Shown piece after piece: positions 33,901 through 41,079 of a stretch of DNA of 64,000 nt. The stretch spans positions 6,962,001 to 7,026,000 of the forward strand of contig NZ_JAPNKC010000001.1 of assembly GCF_026626705.1 (NCBI RefSeq), given 5' to 3'. Position numbers and translations under genes: made by a program. Every line of letters starts with the position of its first letter. Position 1 is the stretch's first letter. The DNA is from Pyxidicoccus sp. MSG2. Its GTDB lineage: Bacteria > Myxococcota > Myxococcia > Myxococcales > Myxococcaceae. A model generated the notes under the pieces. It ran no database searches and was not told the origin of the DNA. It saw nothing but the letters and a program-made list of their open reading frames with translations.

Positions 33901-34905
33901 TTCCGGGACATCTACGTGGTGTGGAAGCCCGTGGGCGCGGACGACCCGCACAACTGCGTGAAGGTGCAGCTGCGCCGGATGACGTCCGACACCAACGCCA
34001 ACGACAACGAGGCCCAGCAGAACCTCCACGTGAAGCAGTCCAGCCACGCCAGCCCCTACGACGTGGTGGACTTCGGCTTCCAGTTCAAGAACGCCGGCGA
34101 GAAGGAGCAGCTCGTGTACTTCCGCTACGAGGGCGTGCCTGGCCACTGGAAGCAGGACTTCGGGCCGACGAAGGCCGTGGCGAAGCCGGGCGAGCTGCTG
34201 GAAGGGCACCTGAAGTTCCAGCCCGACGAGAAGGACAAGGACTGCGTCGCGCACGATGCCCACGTCACCGCGTGGACGCCGCGTGGGGACACGCTCGTGC
34301 GGATGGGTGGCGCCACCGTGCGCGTGCCGCTGCGTCGCCGCACCACCGTGGAAATCGAGACGGTGGAAGTGGTGAAGGTGAGCTGCAAGGAGTTCCCCGC
34401 GTATCACCTGGAGCCGGACAAGAAGACCAAGGTCTACTTCTACGACCCGAAGAAGCCGCCCGAGACGTGTGGCCTCATCCGCGTGAAGGGCTACACGAAG
34501 CCCGAGCGGCCCGGCCAGAAGTTCCTCCTGCGCTACACGGACGGCGCCGGCAACCCCGTCTACCAGACGGTGACGACCACCACCGGCGGCACGTTCGAGG
34601 ACTACCGGCTCACCGTGGCAGGAGGAAAGTGGTCCGCCACGGCCATCTACCCGGGTGATGGGAAGTGCAGCGGCTCCACGCGGACGAAGGTGGAGCTCGA
34701 GGTCCCGCTCGACAGCAAGGGCGACCAGGACGGGGACGGGCTGCCGGACAAGAACGAGGTCCAGGGCGACGCGGACGGGGACGGCCTGCCCAACGTGCTC
34801 GACACGGACAGCGACAACGACGGCCTCCCGGACGGCAAGGAGCCGCCGGGTGACGACGACAAGGACGGCGTGGACAACGTCGTCGACAAGGACAACAAGG
34901 GCTAG
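30997..34905 (+). CDS. Giant secreted protein: NHL propeller, degenerate M6-like domain, thrombospondin-3-like tail
   Basis: The protein has 1302 residues; the GTG start follows AAAAAGGA. Residues 1-33 form a signal peptide. Residues about 45-330 are NHL-type propeller repeats (Val-Ala-Asp-Thr-x-Asn-x-Arg/Gln-I). Around 540-740 there is an M6/immune-inhibitor-A-like layout: His673-Gly-Tyr-Ser-His677-Gln-Phe-Gly-Leu-Val-Asp, then Lys-Trp-Asp-Asn-Met-Ala and His-Pro-Leu-Val-Trp-Ser-Lys. The zinc ligands are kept but the catalytic Glu is Gly674, so the domain is probably not a working protease. The last 60 residues are calcium-binding Asp-x-Asp-x-Asp-Gly repeats. It is the last gene of the foldase operon and is followed by a strong hairpin. 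Confidence 0.78.
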   Translation: MSPTTSTHRPRAVRRTLVAFAGLALFWSQTSLGGGAADAGAPTPVTGGFSIPFGVGVDELNGRVLVADTANRRIKYTAISTLSGGSPTWSEVGFVADPTQEQALNQPQGVAADAQGNLYALDSIGGEVELYRWNAATSSYTYDAAFASTTRNTVAGVNITQPKDLAVGALGKVYLLDSGNSRILVADGPDDTSWSVAHSDPTWFGASGFDVGADGTFYVADTGNNQIVKVPPVGATLRFGSMGSGTSQFRSPRDVAVAPDGMMWVADTQNHRVTVFRPDGSFDSTLGIAPLFTSPQKLEIDGLGRVFVIDSDAARLVAFLGSGAPMPFDLYARDYLGDTGTEPSSTAITLSSPDILVRHRPDVNLATAAQFGLGYYAFEQPRYGTNNYVYVMVRNRNTAPATNSAVRLYWGDPASPLAFPTNWSLDGFFESFSSDTVNAPANALAVPTVPGSTMAGHGVTVVGPIVFRPPAPESAAAADGRFLLSARVSNLYDRLTPATGLDEVRKNNNIALRPVQVTRGPFPDGVQDTLVLRVNFSNVTGSADQATVTERIDALTQWISEVSYNQATLVPVYKEPLALGRPSTDYYSGSVTPLVELATDSLNGLLAIDSGALDGATSDPSDDIDRVILVVNDPAFTNDWATTGLWPYTVGGNTRYLSVSIQGPSNSLAQYAHGYSHQFGLVDLFAHENVEFPIAEPANKWDNMALPFEGAHPLVWSKQYAEWVTSSGGQIFFIPRPPGTSPRTGQPAIPVSFQSSLVAGQYGAIAIGLTPGVTSFEDETNFYWVEARTPTLANRDQTVPGKGVLVYSANKAIPQGQVPVVIRDRTPATTVGDAALGVGGTDAPPGTGISVRVAAERPSNGGYDVTVDYTPPVDYNVRIRVGDPVWTSPDIWVDNQEDGGGYNTTQVDEQPIGDQDNRIYARVYNDGPAAAYDTEVRFLLSAPYHTVDGVGSFDLYKSVFIPVIPSGEFRDIYVVWKPVGADDPHNCVKVQLRRMTSDTNANDNEAQQNLHVKQSSHASPYDVVDFGFQFKNAGEKEQLVYFRYEGVPGHWKQDFGPTKAVAKPGELLEGHLKFQPDEKDKDCVAHDAHVTAWTPRGDTLVRMGGATVRVPLRRRTTVEIETVEVVKVSCKEFPAYHLEPDKKTKVYFYDPKKPPETCGLIRVKGYTKPERPGQKFLLRYTDGAGNPVYQTVTTTTGGTFEDYRLTVAGGKWSATAIYPGDGKCSGSTRTKVELEVPLDSKGDQDGDGLPDKNEVQGDADGDGLPNVLDTDSDNDGLPDGKEPPGDDDKDGVDNVVDKDNKG

Positions 34906-34920
34906 GGCCGGAGCAGGGCG

Positions 34921-34945
34921 CCCCGGGTTCGATGTGAACCCGGGG
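34921..34945. terminator. Strong hairpin between convergent genes
   Basis: CCCCGGGTTC (34921-34930) and GAACCCGGGG (34936-34945) form a perfect 10-bp stem with a 5-nt loop. It lies 15 bp after the giant-protein stop and 10 bp before the end of the convergent hydrolase gene, so it can serve both. Confidence 0.8.
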
Positions 34946-34955
34946 CCGTCCACTC

Positions 34956-36017
34956 TCAGCCCACGCCCCAGAGCCGGCGTGCTTCCTCGGCGATGAGGTC
35001 CGGGAACTCCTCGGGGAAGAAGAGCTTCGCTCCCGGTATCCGCCGCACGCCTCGCGAGTTGGGGAGCGTGCGGTCCAGGTAGTCGGCGCTCGCCTGGGAG
35101 AAGATGGTGTCGCCGGTTCCCCAGAGGATTCGGGTCGGCACGGTGCAGCGCTTCAGTGCCGGCTCCAGGCCCGCCAGAGGGTTGGGCGCGAGCGCGACGG
35201 TGTACGCGTGCACCTGGTCCTTCCCGCGCGGAGAGCGGACGAGGGGCGCGAAGTAGTACTCGATGGCCTCGTCGGTGGGCTGGGTGGGATGGGTGTACGT
35301 CATCCCGCCGATGCCCGCCTCCGAGCGCGCCAGGGGCTTGTCGGCGAGCCACGGCGCGAGCCACTGGTCCACGTACGTCCCGGCGCGAGCCATCTCGATG
35401 ACGGGAAGGACGGCGGGGGGAGGGCACTCGTTCTCCACGTCGCAGTTCGTCAGCAGCAGCGTCCGGACGCGCTCCGGGTAGCGGGTGACGAAGAGCTGCG
35501 CGACGGCGCCGCCGCTGTCATTGGCGACGAGGTCGACGGTGGAGATGGAGAGCGAGTCCAGCAGCGCCACGAGCATGTCGGCCTGCGCACCGGCCGCGAC
35601 GCTCTGTCCTTCGGCGACCTCCGTGTAGCCGAGCCCCATGAAGTCGGGAGCGACGCAGCGGCGGTAGGGTGACAGGCGCTCGAGCGCGCCGCGCCACTGG
35701 AAGCCGTTGAGCGGAAAGCCGTGCAGGAACAAAGCGGCGTCGCCGGTGCCACGCTCGACGTAGGCGATGCGTCCGAAGCGCGTCTCGACGAAGCGACGTG
35801 AGGCGCGGAAGGCCGCGGCGTCCAGCGTCTCGCGCGTGCCTGGTGGGGTCTGACGTGGACCGCCGCCCGACGCGCATCCGGCGAGCGTCCCCACCGCGAG
35901 CGCTCCGGTCGCGATGAGGAGCTCCCTGCGATGCATCCGCGTCACCGGGCCGCGCTCCCGTTCCACGGAGGCCGTCTCGACTCCCTTCACCTCTGCCGCG
36001 AATGTCTTCGAACTCAT
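34956..36017 (-). CDS. Alpha/beta hydrolase, Tat-type lipoprotein signal
   Basis: The protein has 353 residues from ATG 36017; an internal ATG at 35936 would start just before the twin-arginine signal (Met-His-Arg-Arg-Glu-Leu-Leu...Leu-Ala-Gly-Cys). The fold is shown by Leu-Phe-Leu-His-Gly-Phe-Pro-Leu-Asn-Gly and a nucleophile elbow Ala-Asn-Asp-Ser-Gly-Gly. Aligned with Gly-x-Ser-x-Gly or the His-Asp-Trp-Gly-Gly of haloalkane dehalogenases and epoxide hydrolases, the nucleophile is Asp. An acid is present in Gly-Thr-Gly-Asp-Thr-Ile. Where the catalytic His is expected the sequence reads Ala-Lys-Leu-Phe-Phe-Pro-Glu-Glu, with Leu. It is divergent from an AraC regulator. Confidence 0.82.
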   Translation of the reverse strand: MSSKTFAAEVKGVETASVERERGPVTRMHRRELLIATGALAVGTLAGCASGGGPRQTPPGTRETLDAAAFRASRRFVETRFGRIAYVERGTGDAALFLHGFPLNGFQWRGALERLSPYRRCVAPDFMGLGYTEVAEGQSVAAGAQADMLVALLDSLSISTVDLVANDSGGAVAQLFVTRYPERVRTLLLTNCDVENECPPPAVLPVIEMARAGTYVDQWLAPWLADKPLARSEAGIGGMTYTHPTQPTDEAIEYYFAPLVRSPRGKDQVHAYTVALAPNPLAGLEPALKRCTVPTRILWGTGDTIFSQASADYLDRTLPNSRGVRRIPGAKLFFPEEFPDLIAEEARRLWGVG

Positions 36018-36241
36018 GAGGTCTGCCCGTCCTGGATGGCTGGCTGTGCGCGGCGGAGGCCGCCGTGCGATGGCGGGCTTGTAGCGAGGCCGCCTCGGCG
36101 TCCACTTGGCGAAAATTGCGGTCGCGCCCGGCTGCCAGCGTCCCCGAGCGGCGGGGCGCCGGAAGCGTCACCTTCACGCGGGCGAGGCGCCTTCACGTCG
36201 CGCCTGCCGACCCGCTTCAGCAAAGACCTGTAAGCCAGTCC

Positions 36242-36274
36242 TCCTCGGAGAGGTCATCCGCCTCACTCCGAGGA
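36242..36274. promoter_or_regulatory. Inverted repeat upstream of the AraC gene
   Basis: TCCTCGGAG (36242-36250) and CTCCGAGGA (36266-36274) are perfect complements separated by 15 bp. The repeat ends 39 bp before the AraC start and could be an operator or a leader hairpin. Nothing else was recognised in the 296-bp gap between the hydrolase and the AraC gene. Confidence 0.4.
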
Positions 36275-36313
36275 AGGGTTCCCGGGCTGCCTGAAGGGGT
36301 CTAGGCTGCCGGC

Positions 36314-37231
36314 ATGGGTCGCTCGCTGGGAGCTCCACCACCGCCCTTGGCCCCCGCACCTCGCCGCGAGCTGGCGCGCGACGGGCTGGTGCGCGTCTTC
36401 GACTACCGCTGCACCGCGCAGAAGGGGGCGCCGAGCGAGCCAGAGCAGTTCACCTCCGCCTCCATCGCGGTGGTGCGCTCGGGGGTGTTCAGCTTCCGGA
36501 GCGAGCACGGGCCCCAGCTGCTCACCACCGGCTTCGCGCTGCTGGCCAACCCGGGCCAGCAGTATGAAATCTCGCACGAGCACGCCGGAGGGGACCGCTG
36601 CCTCATCTTCCGCTTCGACGAGGCCACCCTCGAACGCTTGATGGGGCGCGGCTCGCGCGGCTCACCCCGGCGGTACTTCGCGAGGTCGGTGCTCCCGCCG
36701 CTGCCGCGAGTCGACGCGCTCCGGCACCTCGCCGAGCAGTGCCTTGCCTCGGGAGGCGCGACGTTGGGCCTGGAGGAGCTGGGACTCGCGCTCGCCGCCA
36801 ACGTCTTCGAGCAACTGGGACGCGGGCCCGGGGCCGAGGTGACGCGTGACAGCCGGGCCGCGCGGGACAGCGTCCACGCCGCGCTCGCGGAGATTGAGCA
36901 CGCCTCGGCGGACGAGCTGCGCCTGGGCGACCTGGCGCGGGTGGCGGGCCTGAGCCCGTACCACTTCCTCCGGGTGTTCAAGCGCGAGACGGGCGTGACG
37001 CCGCACCGCTACCTGATGCAGGTGCGGTTGCGGCGTGCGCTCGGGCTGCTGCGCGACACCTCCCGGCCGGTGACGGAGATTGCCTACGACGTGGGCTTCG
37101 GAGACCTCTCGAACTTCATCAACACCTTCCGCCGCGAGGTGGGCTGCTCGCCGGCGCGCTTCCGCAAGACGACGCCGGAGGACTGGGTGCGCGGCGTGGC
37201 GGAGAGCGTTTCCCGGACGGCACGCGTCTGA
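36314..37231 (+). CDS. AraC-family transcriptional regulator
   Basis: The protein has 305 residues. Residues 20-150 form a cupin-like sensor domain (Val-Arg-Ser-Gly-Val-Phe-Ser-Phe-Arg, Ala-Asn-Pro-Gly-Gln-Gln-Tyr-Glu-Ile-Ser). The C-terminal 100 residues are the AraC DNA-binding domain: Arg-Leu-Gly-Asp-Leu-Ala-Arg-Val-Ala-Gly-Leu-Ser-Pro-Tyr-His-Phe-Leu-Arg-Val-Phe-Lys, then Ile-Ala-Tyr-Asp-Val-Gly-Phe-Gly-Asp-Leu-Ser-Asn-Phe. It is divergent from the alpha/beta hydrolase gene, the usual arrangement for a regulator and its target, so it may control that gene. Confidence 0.9.
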   Translation: MGRSLGAPPPPLAPAPRRELARDGLVRVFDYRCTAQKGAPSEPEQFTSASIAVVRSGVFSFRSEHGPQLLTTGFALLANPGQQYEISHEHAGGDRCLIFRFDEATLERLMGRGSRGSPRRYFARSVLPPLPRVDALRHLAEQCLASGGATLGLEELGLALAANVFEQLGRGPGAEVTRDSRAARDSVHAALAEIEHASADELRLGDLARVAGLSPYHFLRVFKRETGVTPHRYLMQVRLRRALGLLRDTSRPVTEIAYDVGFGDLSNFINTFRREVGCSPARFRKTTPEDWVRGVAESVSRTARV

Positions 37232-37248
37232 CGCGCGGGAGGTGGCTC

Positions 37249-37481
37249 ATGCCTCGTTGGCTCATCGTCGTGGCCTCGCTGGGAATGGGGCCCCTGAGGA
37301 GCAGGAGGCCCCGGTGCCCCAGGAGCCCGAGTCGCGGACCGTGCAGACGGAGCGTGGCGACGTGGAGTGCCACGACGGCTGGGAGTGCAGCTGCGTGAAG
37401 CACGTGACCCGCGAGGCCTGTGTGAAGAACAAGCCTCCGTGTTTCTGGCACGAGGAGAAGTGCCAGCCTCCCTACGAGTAA
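37249..37481 (+). pseudogene. Small Cys-rich secreted protein with a one-base frame break
   Basis: An ATG at 37249 with an excellent ribosome site (GGGAGG, 6 nt away) begins a signal-like peptide MPRWLIVVASLGMG, but that frame then reads Arg-rich nonsense to a TGA at 37396. The next frame carries a convincing mature protein: a Glu/Pro-rich linker, then Glu-Cys-His-Asp-Gly-Trp-Glu-Cys-Ser-Cys and three more Cys, ending at 37481. Adding one G to GGGG at 37287-37290 joins the two frames into a 77-residue protein. The break sits in a GGGGCCCC run, where sequencing or replication slips are common, so it may be an assembly error, a dead gene or a phase-variable switch. Confidence 0.6.
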
Positions 37482-37548
37482 TCGCCATGTGACCTCCAAG
37501 ATTCCCTGACTCCGTGAGGATGTCAGAGGTATGGTGCAAGCTGGACAC

Positions 37549-38112
37549 ATGAGCGACAAGACGCGAACGGAAGTCGCATACGAAGCGCTGGAACGCCTCC
37601 CGCCGAACGTGGTTGGGGAGATCATCGACGGAGAGCTGTACGTGAGGCCTCACCCCGGTACGGTCCATGTACGGGCAGCAGGCCAGGTGGCGAGGGCACT
37701 GGGACCATTTGATGAGGAACCGGAGCAGGAGGGACCCGGTGGATGGTTCCTGTTGCCCAAGACTGAATTGCACCTCGGCGGTGATGTGTTGGTGCCCGAC
37801 CTCGTGGGGTGGCGGCGTGAGCGCATGCCGGAGATACCGGATGTCGTCGGTGTGGAGCTCGCCCCCGACTGGCTCTGCGAGGTGTTGTCTCCCTCCACGG
37901 AGAACCTGGACCGGACCCTGAAGATGGCGGTGTATGCGAGAGAAGGCGTGAAGCACCTCTGGCTCGTGGACCCGAGCCCCCAGACGCTGGAGGTCTACCG
38001 GCTGGAGGGCGGAAGCTGGCTCCTCCTCGGTACGCACGCCGGCAGTGGCCCGGTCCGGGCCGAACCCTTCGAGGCCATCCCCGTCGACCTGGCCGCGCTC
38101 TGGGAACGCTGA
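37549..38112 (+). CDS. Uma2-family (DUF820) putative endonuclease
   Basis: The protein has 187 residues from ATG 37549 (Met-Ser-Asp-Lys-Thr-Arg); an ATG 18 bases upstream is possible. The Uma2 core is complete: Val-Val-Gly-Glu-Ile-Ile-Asp-Gly-Glu-Leu-Tyr-Val, Val-Pro-Asp-Leu-Val-Gly-Trp-Arg-Arg-Glu, Leu-Cys-Glu-Val-Leu-Ser-Pro-Ser-Thr, and Tyr-Ala-Arg-Glu-Gly-Val-Lys-His-Leu-Trp-Leu-Val-Asp-Pro. The fold is that of PD-(D/E)xK nucleases, but the biological substrate is unknown. A paralog lies at 42561-43154. The stop is 1 bp from the end of the convergent oxidoreductase gene. Confidence 0.85.
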   Translation: MSDKTRTEVAYEALERLPPNVVGEIIDGELYVRPHPGTVHVRAAGQVARALGPFDEEPEQEGPGGWFLLPKTELHLGGDVLVPDLVGWRRERMPEIPDVVGVELAPDWLCEVLSPSTENLDRTLKMAVYAREGVKHLWLVDPSPQTLEVYRLEGGSWLLLGTHAGSGPVRAEPFEAIPVDLAALWER

Positions 38113-38113
38113 C

Positions 38114-39790
38114 TCACACCACGCCGGGGTGCAGGAAGCCATGAATCGCCTGCACCACCACGGAGCCCTCGCCCACGCTCGAAGCCACGCGCTTCACCGA
38201 GCCCGAGCGCACGTCCCCCACCGCGTAGATGCCCGGCCGTGACGTCGCATACGGTGACGCGAGCGCCCGGCCCTGCGAATCCTGCCCCGTGCGGACGAAG
38301 CCCTTGCCGTCCAGCTCCAGGCAGCCGTTGAGCCAATCCGTGTTCGGCTCGGCGCCAATCATCACGAAGATGTTGCCGATGCGGCGCGTGGTGGCCTCTT
38401 CCGTGGGCCGGTGCACCCACGTCACCTCCTCCAGGAACCGCCTCCCCGCGAGCCGCGTGATTTCCGTGCGCGTGTGCAGCTCGATGCGTCCCGTGGACTG
38501 GATGCGCTGGACCAGGTAGTCGGACATCGTCGCCGCGAGCCCCCCACTTCGCACGAGCAGGTGGACCTTCGACACCGTGCGCGACAGGAAGACGGCGGCC
38601 TGTCCGGCGGAATTGCCGCCGCCCACGACGATGATTTCCTCGCCGTGGCACAGGTTCGACTCCATGGCCGTCGCCGCATAGTGGACGCCCTGTCCCTCGA
38701 AGCGTGCGAGGTCGGGCACGTCCAGCTTCCGGTAGCGCGCCCCGGTGGCGATGACCACCGTGCGCGCGGACACCATGCGGCCGTCTTCCAGGCACAGCCG
38801 GTAGGGCATGCTCTTGCAATCGATGCCGGTGACGGAGCGGGAGACGATGAGCCGCGCGCCGAACTTCCGAGCCTGGACCTGCGCCCTGCCCGCGAGCGCC
38901 TGGCCGGAGATGCCGGTGGGAAAGCCGAGGTAGTTCTCTATCTTCGAGCTGGTTCCCGCCTGCCCCCCGGGCGCCAGGGCCTCGACGACGACGGTCTCCA
39001 GCCCTTCCGACGCCGCGTAGACGGCGGTCGCGAGTCCCGCGGGGCCGGCGCCGACCACGACGACGTCATGGACATGCTCGGGGTCGACGGCCTCGCTGAA
39101 GCCCAGGTCATCCGCCAGCGCGGCGTTCGACGGATTGCGGAAGACGTTCCTCCCCGGGGCGATGACGACGGGGAGCTGGGCGGGAGTCAGCTCGAAGCAC
39201 TTCAGGAAGCCGCTCGCGCCCGGGTCGACGTCGATGTCGAGCAGCTTGTGGGGATAGCCGTTGCGGGTCAGGAAGCTCTGCAGCCGGAGCGTGTCGGCGC
39301 CATGGCCGGAGCCGATGAGCACCACCCCGGCCTGGGCATGGCGGATGAGGCCGACGCGGCGCAGGATGAACGCGCGCATGATGATTTCGCCGATGTCGGA
39401 CTCGGTGCTGACCAGCCGGCGGAAGTCGTGCGGCTTGACGCGGACCACCCGGCTGTCGCCGCGAGTGCGGCCGCTCACGAGAATCTGGTGGTCGGTGAAG
39501 AGGTCCAGCTCGCCGGTGAACTGCTGCTCGCCCTGGACGGCGAAGACGTGGGGGTTGCCCTCGGGGTCCAGGTCGAAGAGTTCGACGGCGCCTTCGACCA
39601 TGAAGAAGAAGTCGACGTTCCGGTCGCCCCGGCTGAAGAGGAGCGTGCCGCCGGTCAGCCGCTCCTCGGTGCCGTAGGTGGCAACGCGCTCCGCCATCTC
39701 GGGGCTGAGGCGCGGGAAGGTCTGCGCTTCACGGGCATAGGGGTCGGAGGGGTCCAACCCGGACTCGGCGGTGACGGGCAGTGCGTCCAT
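38114..39790 (-). CDS. cNMP-binding domain fused to thioredoxin-reductase-like FAD protein
   Basis: The protein has 558 residues. Residues 30-150 are a cyclic-nucleotide-binding-type beta-roll (Gly-Gly-Thr-Leu-Leu-Phe-Ser-Arg-Gly-Asp, Gly-Glu-Leu-Asp-Leu-Phe-Thr-Asp). Residues 155-240 resemble a glutaredoxin fold without a CxxC motif. From about 245 a thioredoxin-reductase-like flavoprotein follows: Val-Val-Val-Gly-Ala-Gly-Pro-Ala-Gly-Leu, Gly-Gly-Gln-Ala-Gly-Thr-Ser-Ser-Lys-Ile-Glu-Asn-Tyr, Val-Val-Gly-Gly-Gly-Asn-Ser-Ala-Gly-Gln and Gly-Ile-Tyr-Ala-Val-Gly-Asp-Val-Arg. The redox CxxC of true reductases is replaced by Ala-Ala-Thr-Ala, so thioredoxin is probably not the substrate. Its partner is unknown. 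Confidence 0.85.
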   Translation of the reverse strand: MDALPVTAESGLDPSDPYAREAQTFPRLSPEMAERVATYGTEERLTGGTLLFSRGDRNVDFFFMVEGAVELFDLDPEGNPHVFAVQGEQQFTGELDLFTDHQILVSGRTRGDSRVVRVKPHDFRRLVSTESDIGEIIMRAFILRRVGLIRHAQAGVVLIGSGHGADTLRLQSFLTRNGYPHKLLDIDVDPGASGFLKCFELTPAQLPVVIAPGRNVFRNPSNAALADDLGFSEAVDPEHVHDVVVVGAGPAGLATAVYAASEGLETVVVEALAPGGQAGTSSKIENYLGFPTGISGQALAGRAQVQARKFGARLIVSRSVTGIDCKSMPYRLCLEDGRMVSARTVVIATGARYRKLDVPDLARFEGQGVHYAATAMESNLCHGEEIIVVGGGNSAGQAAVFLSRTVSKVHLLVRSGGLAATMSDYLVQRIQSTGRIELHTRTEITRLAGRRFLEEVTWVHRPTEEATTRRIGNIFVMIGAEPNTDWLNGCLELDGKGFVRTGQDSQGRALASPYATSRPGIYAVGDVRSGSVKRVASSVGEGSVVVQAIHGFLHPGVV

Positions 39791-39989
39791 GCCTCGAACG
39801 TGGGAAGGCCCCAGGGGCGTCGCAATGAATCCCCGGAGGCCAGGCGTGGGGGCGTCGACACTTTGCCCGTGGAGCGGGCGGCCGGGCCGGCGCCGGCTCG
39901 CACCCTTCGGCGCCGTTTCGTGATTGAAAGCAGGGTGGGAGTCCGGGGCCGCGCCGGGCCTCCTTCTTCCCTCATGGAGCGTCGTCACC

Positions 39990-41075
39990 ATGCCGCACCC
40001 GGATACCTCTCCAGCTCCGACGAAGCGCCTCGCGCTGCTCCTCCTGCTGTGCGCGCCGTGGCTCGGCGGCTGCCTCTTCGCGGGCTCTCGTCACGAGGGC
40101 CCGGTGACGGACCACTTCGACGGCGAGCAGTTCCACAACCTGGAGCCCGTGCGCCGGCTCGGCCCGGGTGACGTGCTGGAGGCGCTGCGCAAGGAGCCCC
40201 GGGGCGAGTGGCGCGACTACGATGACCTCTCCCCCGGCAAGCCGCCGCCCCAGCGCGTGGGGCCGGGGCAGTTGCGCGTCACGTTCATCAACCACGCCAC
40301 GGTGCTGCTCCAGGCGGACGGGCTGAACGTGCTGACGGACCCCATCTACTCGGACCGTCCCAGCCCGCTGTCCTTCCTGGGCCCGCACCGGGTGCGCCCG
40401 CCGGGCATCCGCTTCGAGGACCTGCCGCCCATCGACGTGGTGCTGGTGAGCCACAACCACTACGACCACATGGACCTGCCGACGCTGCGGCGCCTGGAGC
40501 AGGCGCACAAGCCGCGCTTCATCGTGGGCCTGGGCAACAAGGCACTGCTGGACGGCGAGGGCTTCGAGCGGGTGGAGGAATTGGACTGGTGGCAGTCCAC
40601 GCAGGTGGCGCCGGGGCACACGGTGACGGCGGTGCCGGCGCAGCACCGCTCCAACCGCGGGCTGACGGACACGTCGGCGACGCTGTGGGCGGGCTACGTC
40701 CTCTCCACCTCGGGAGGGCCGGTGCTCTTCGCGGGAGACACGGGCTACGGCCCGCAGTTCGCGATGATGGCCGAGCGCTTCGGGCCCATGCGGCTGTCGG
40801 TGCTGCCCATTGGCGCCTACCGGCCCACCGCCTTCCGGCCGGTGCACATGGGCCCGAGGGAAGCGCTCCAGGCGCACAAGGTGCTGCGCTCGGCCACGTC
40901 GGTGGCCATGCACTACGGCACCTTCGCGCTGGCGCTGGATGGCCAGGACGAGGCGAAGTACCTCCTGCTGCGACTGGTGGCACGCGAGCCCGTGCGCCCG
41001 CGCTTCTGGGCCCTGGGCTTCGGCGAGGGCCGCGACGTGCCCCCGCTGGAGCCGGCGCCCGCTCGCCGGGACTGA
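39990..41075 (+). CDS. MBL-fold metallohydrolase lipoprotein (NAPE-PLD/RomA-like)
   Basis: The protein has 361 residues from ATG 39990, giving a lipoprotein signal (LALLLLLCAPWLGGC). The metallo-beta-lactamase fold has Asn-His-Ala-Thr-Val-Leu-Leu, Leu-Thr-Asp-Pro-Ile-Tyr-Ser, the metal site Ser-His-Asn-His-Tyr-Asp-His-Met, Ala-Gln-His, Phe-Ala-Gly-Asp-Thr-Gly and a final His in Met-His-Tyr-Gly-Thr-Phe. The pattern is closest to the RomA / N-acyl-phosphatidylethanolamine phospholipase D group. It probably hydrolyses a phosphodiester lipid in the envelope, but the substrate is a guess. It is divergent from the FAD fusion gene across 199 bp. Confidence 0.88.
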   Translation: MPHPDTSPAPTKRLALLLLLCAPWLGGCLFAGSRHEGPVTDHFDGEQFHNLEPVRRLGPGDVLEALRKEPRGEWRDYDDLSPGKPPPQRVGPGQLRVTFINHATVLLQADGLNVLTDPIYSDRPSPLSFLGPHRVRPPGIRFEDLPPIDVVLVSHNHYDHMDLPTLRRLEQAHKPRFIVGLGNKALLDGEGFERVEELDWWQSTQVAPGHTVTAVPAQHRSNRGLTDTSATLWAGYVLSTSGGPVLFAGDTGYGPQFAMMAERFGPMRLSVLPIGAYRPTAFRPVHMGPREALQAHKVLRSATSVAMHYGTFALALDGQDEAKYLLLRLVAREPVRPRFWALGFGEGRDVPPLEPAPARRD

Positions 41076-41079
41076 CGGC

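Noticed and set aside
30892..35427. A 1511-codon open frame opposite the second giant protein
   Set aside because: The sequence is low-complexity and antisense to a gene with clear NHL and calcium-binding repeats, and it also covers the hairpin terminator.
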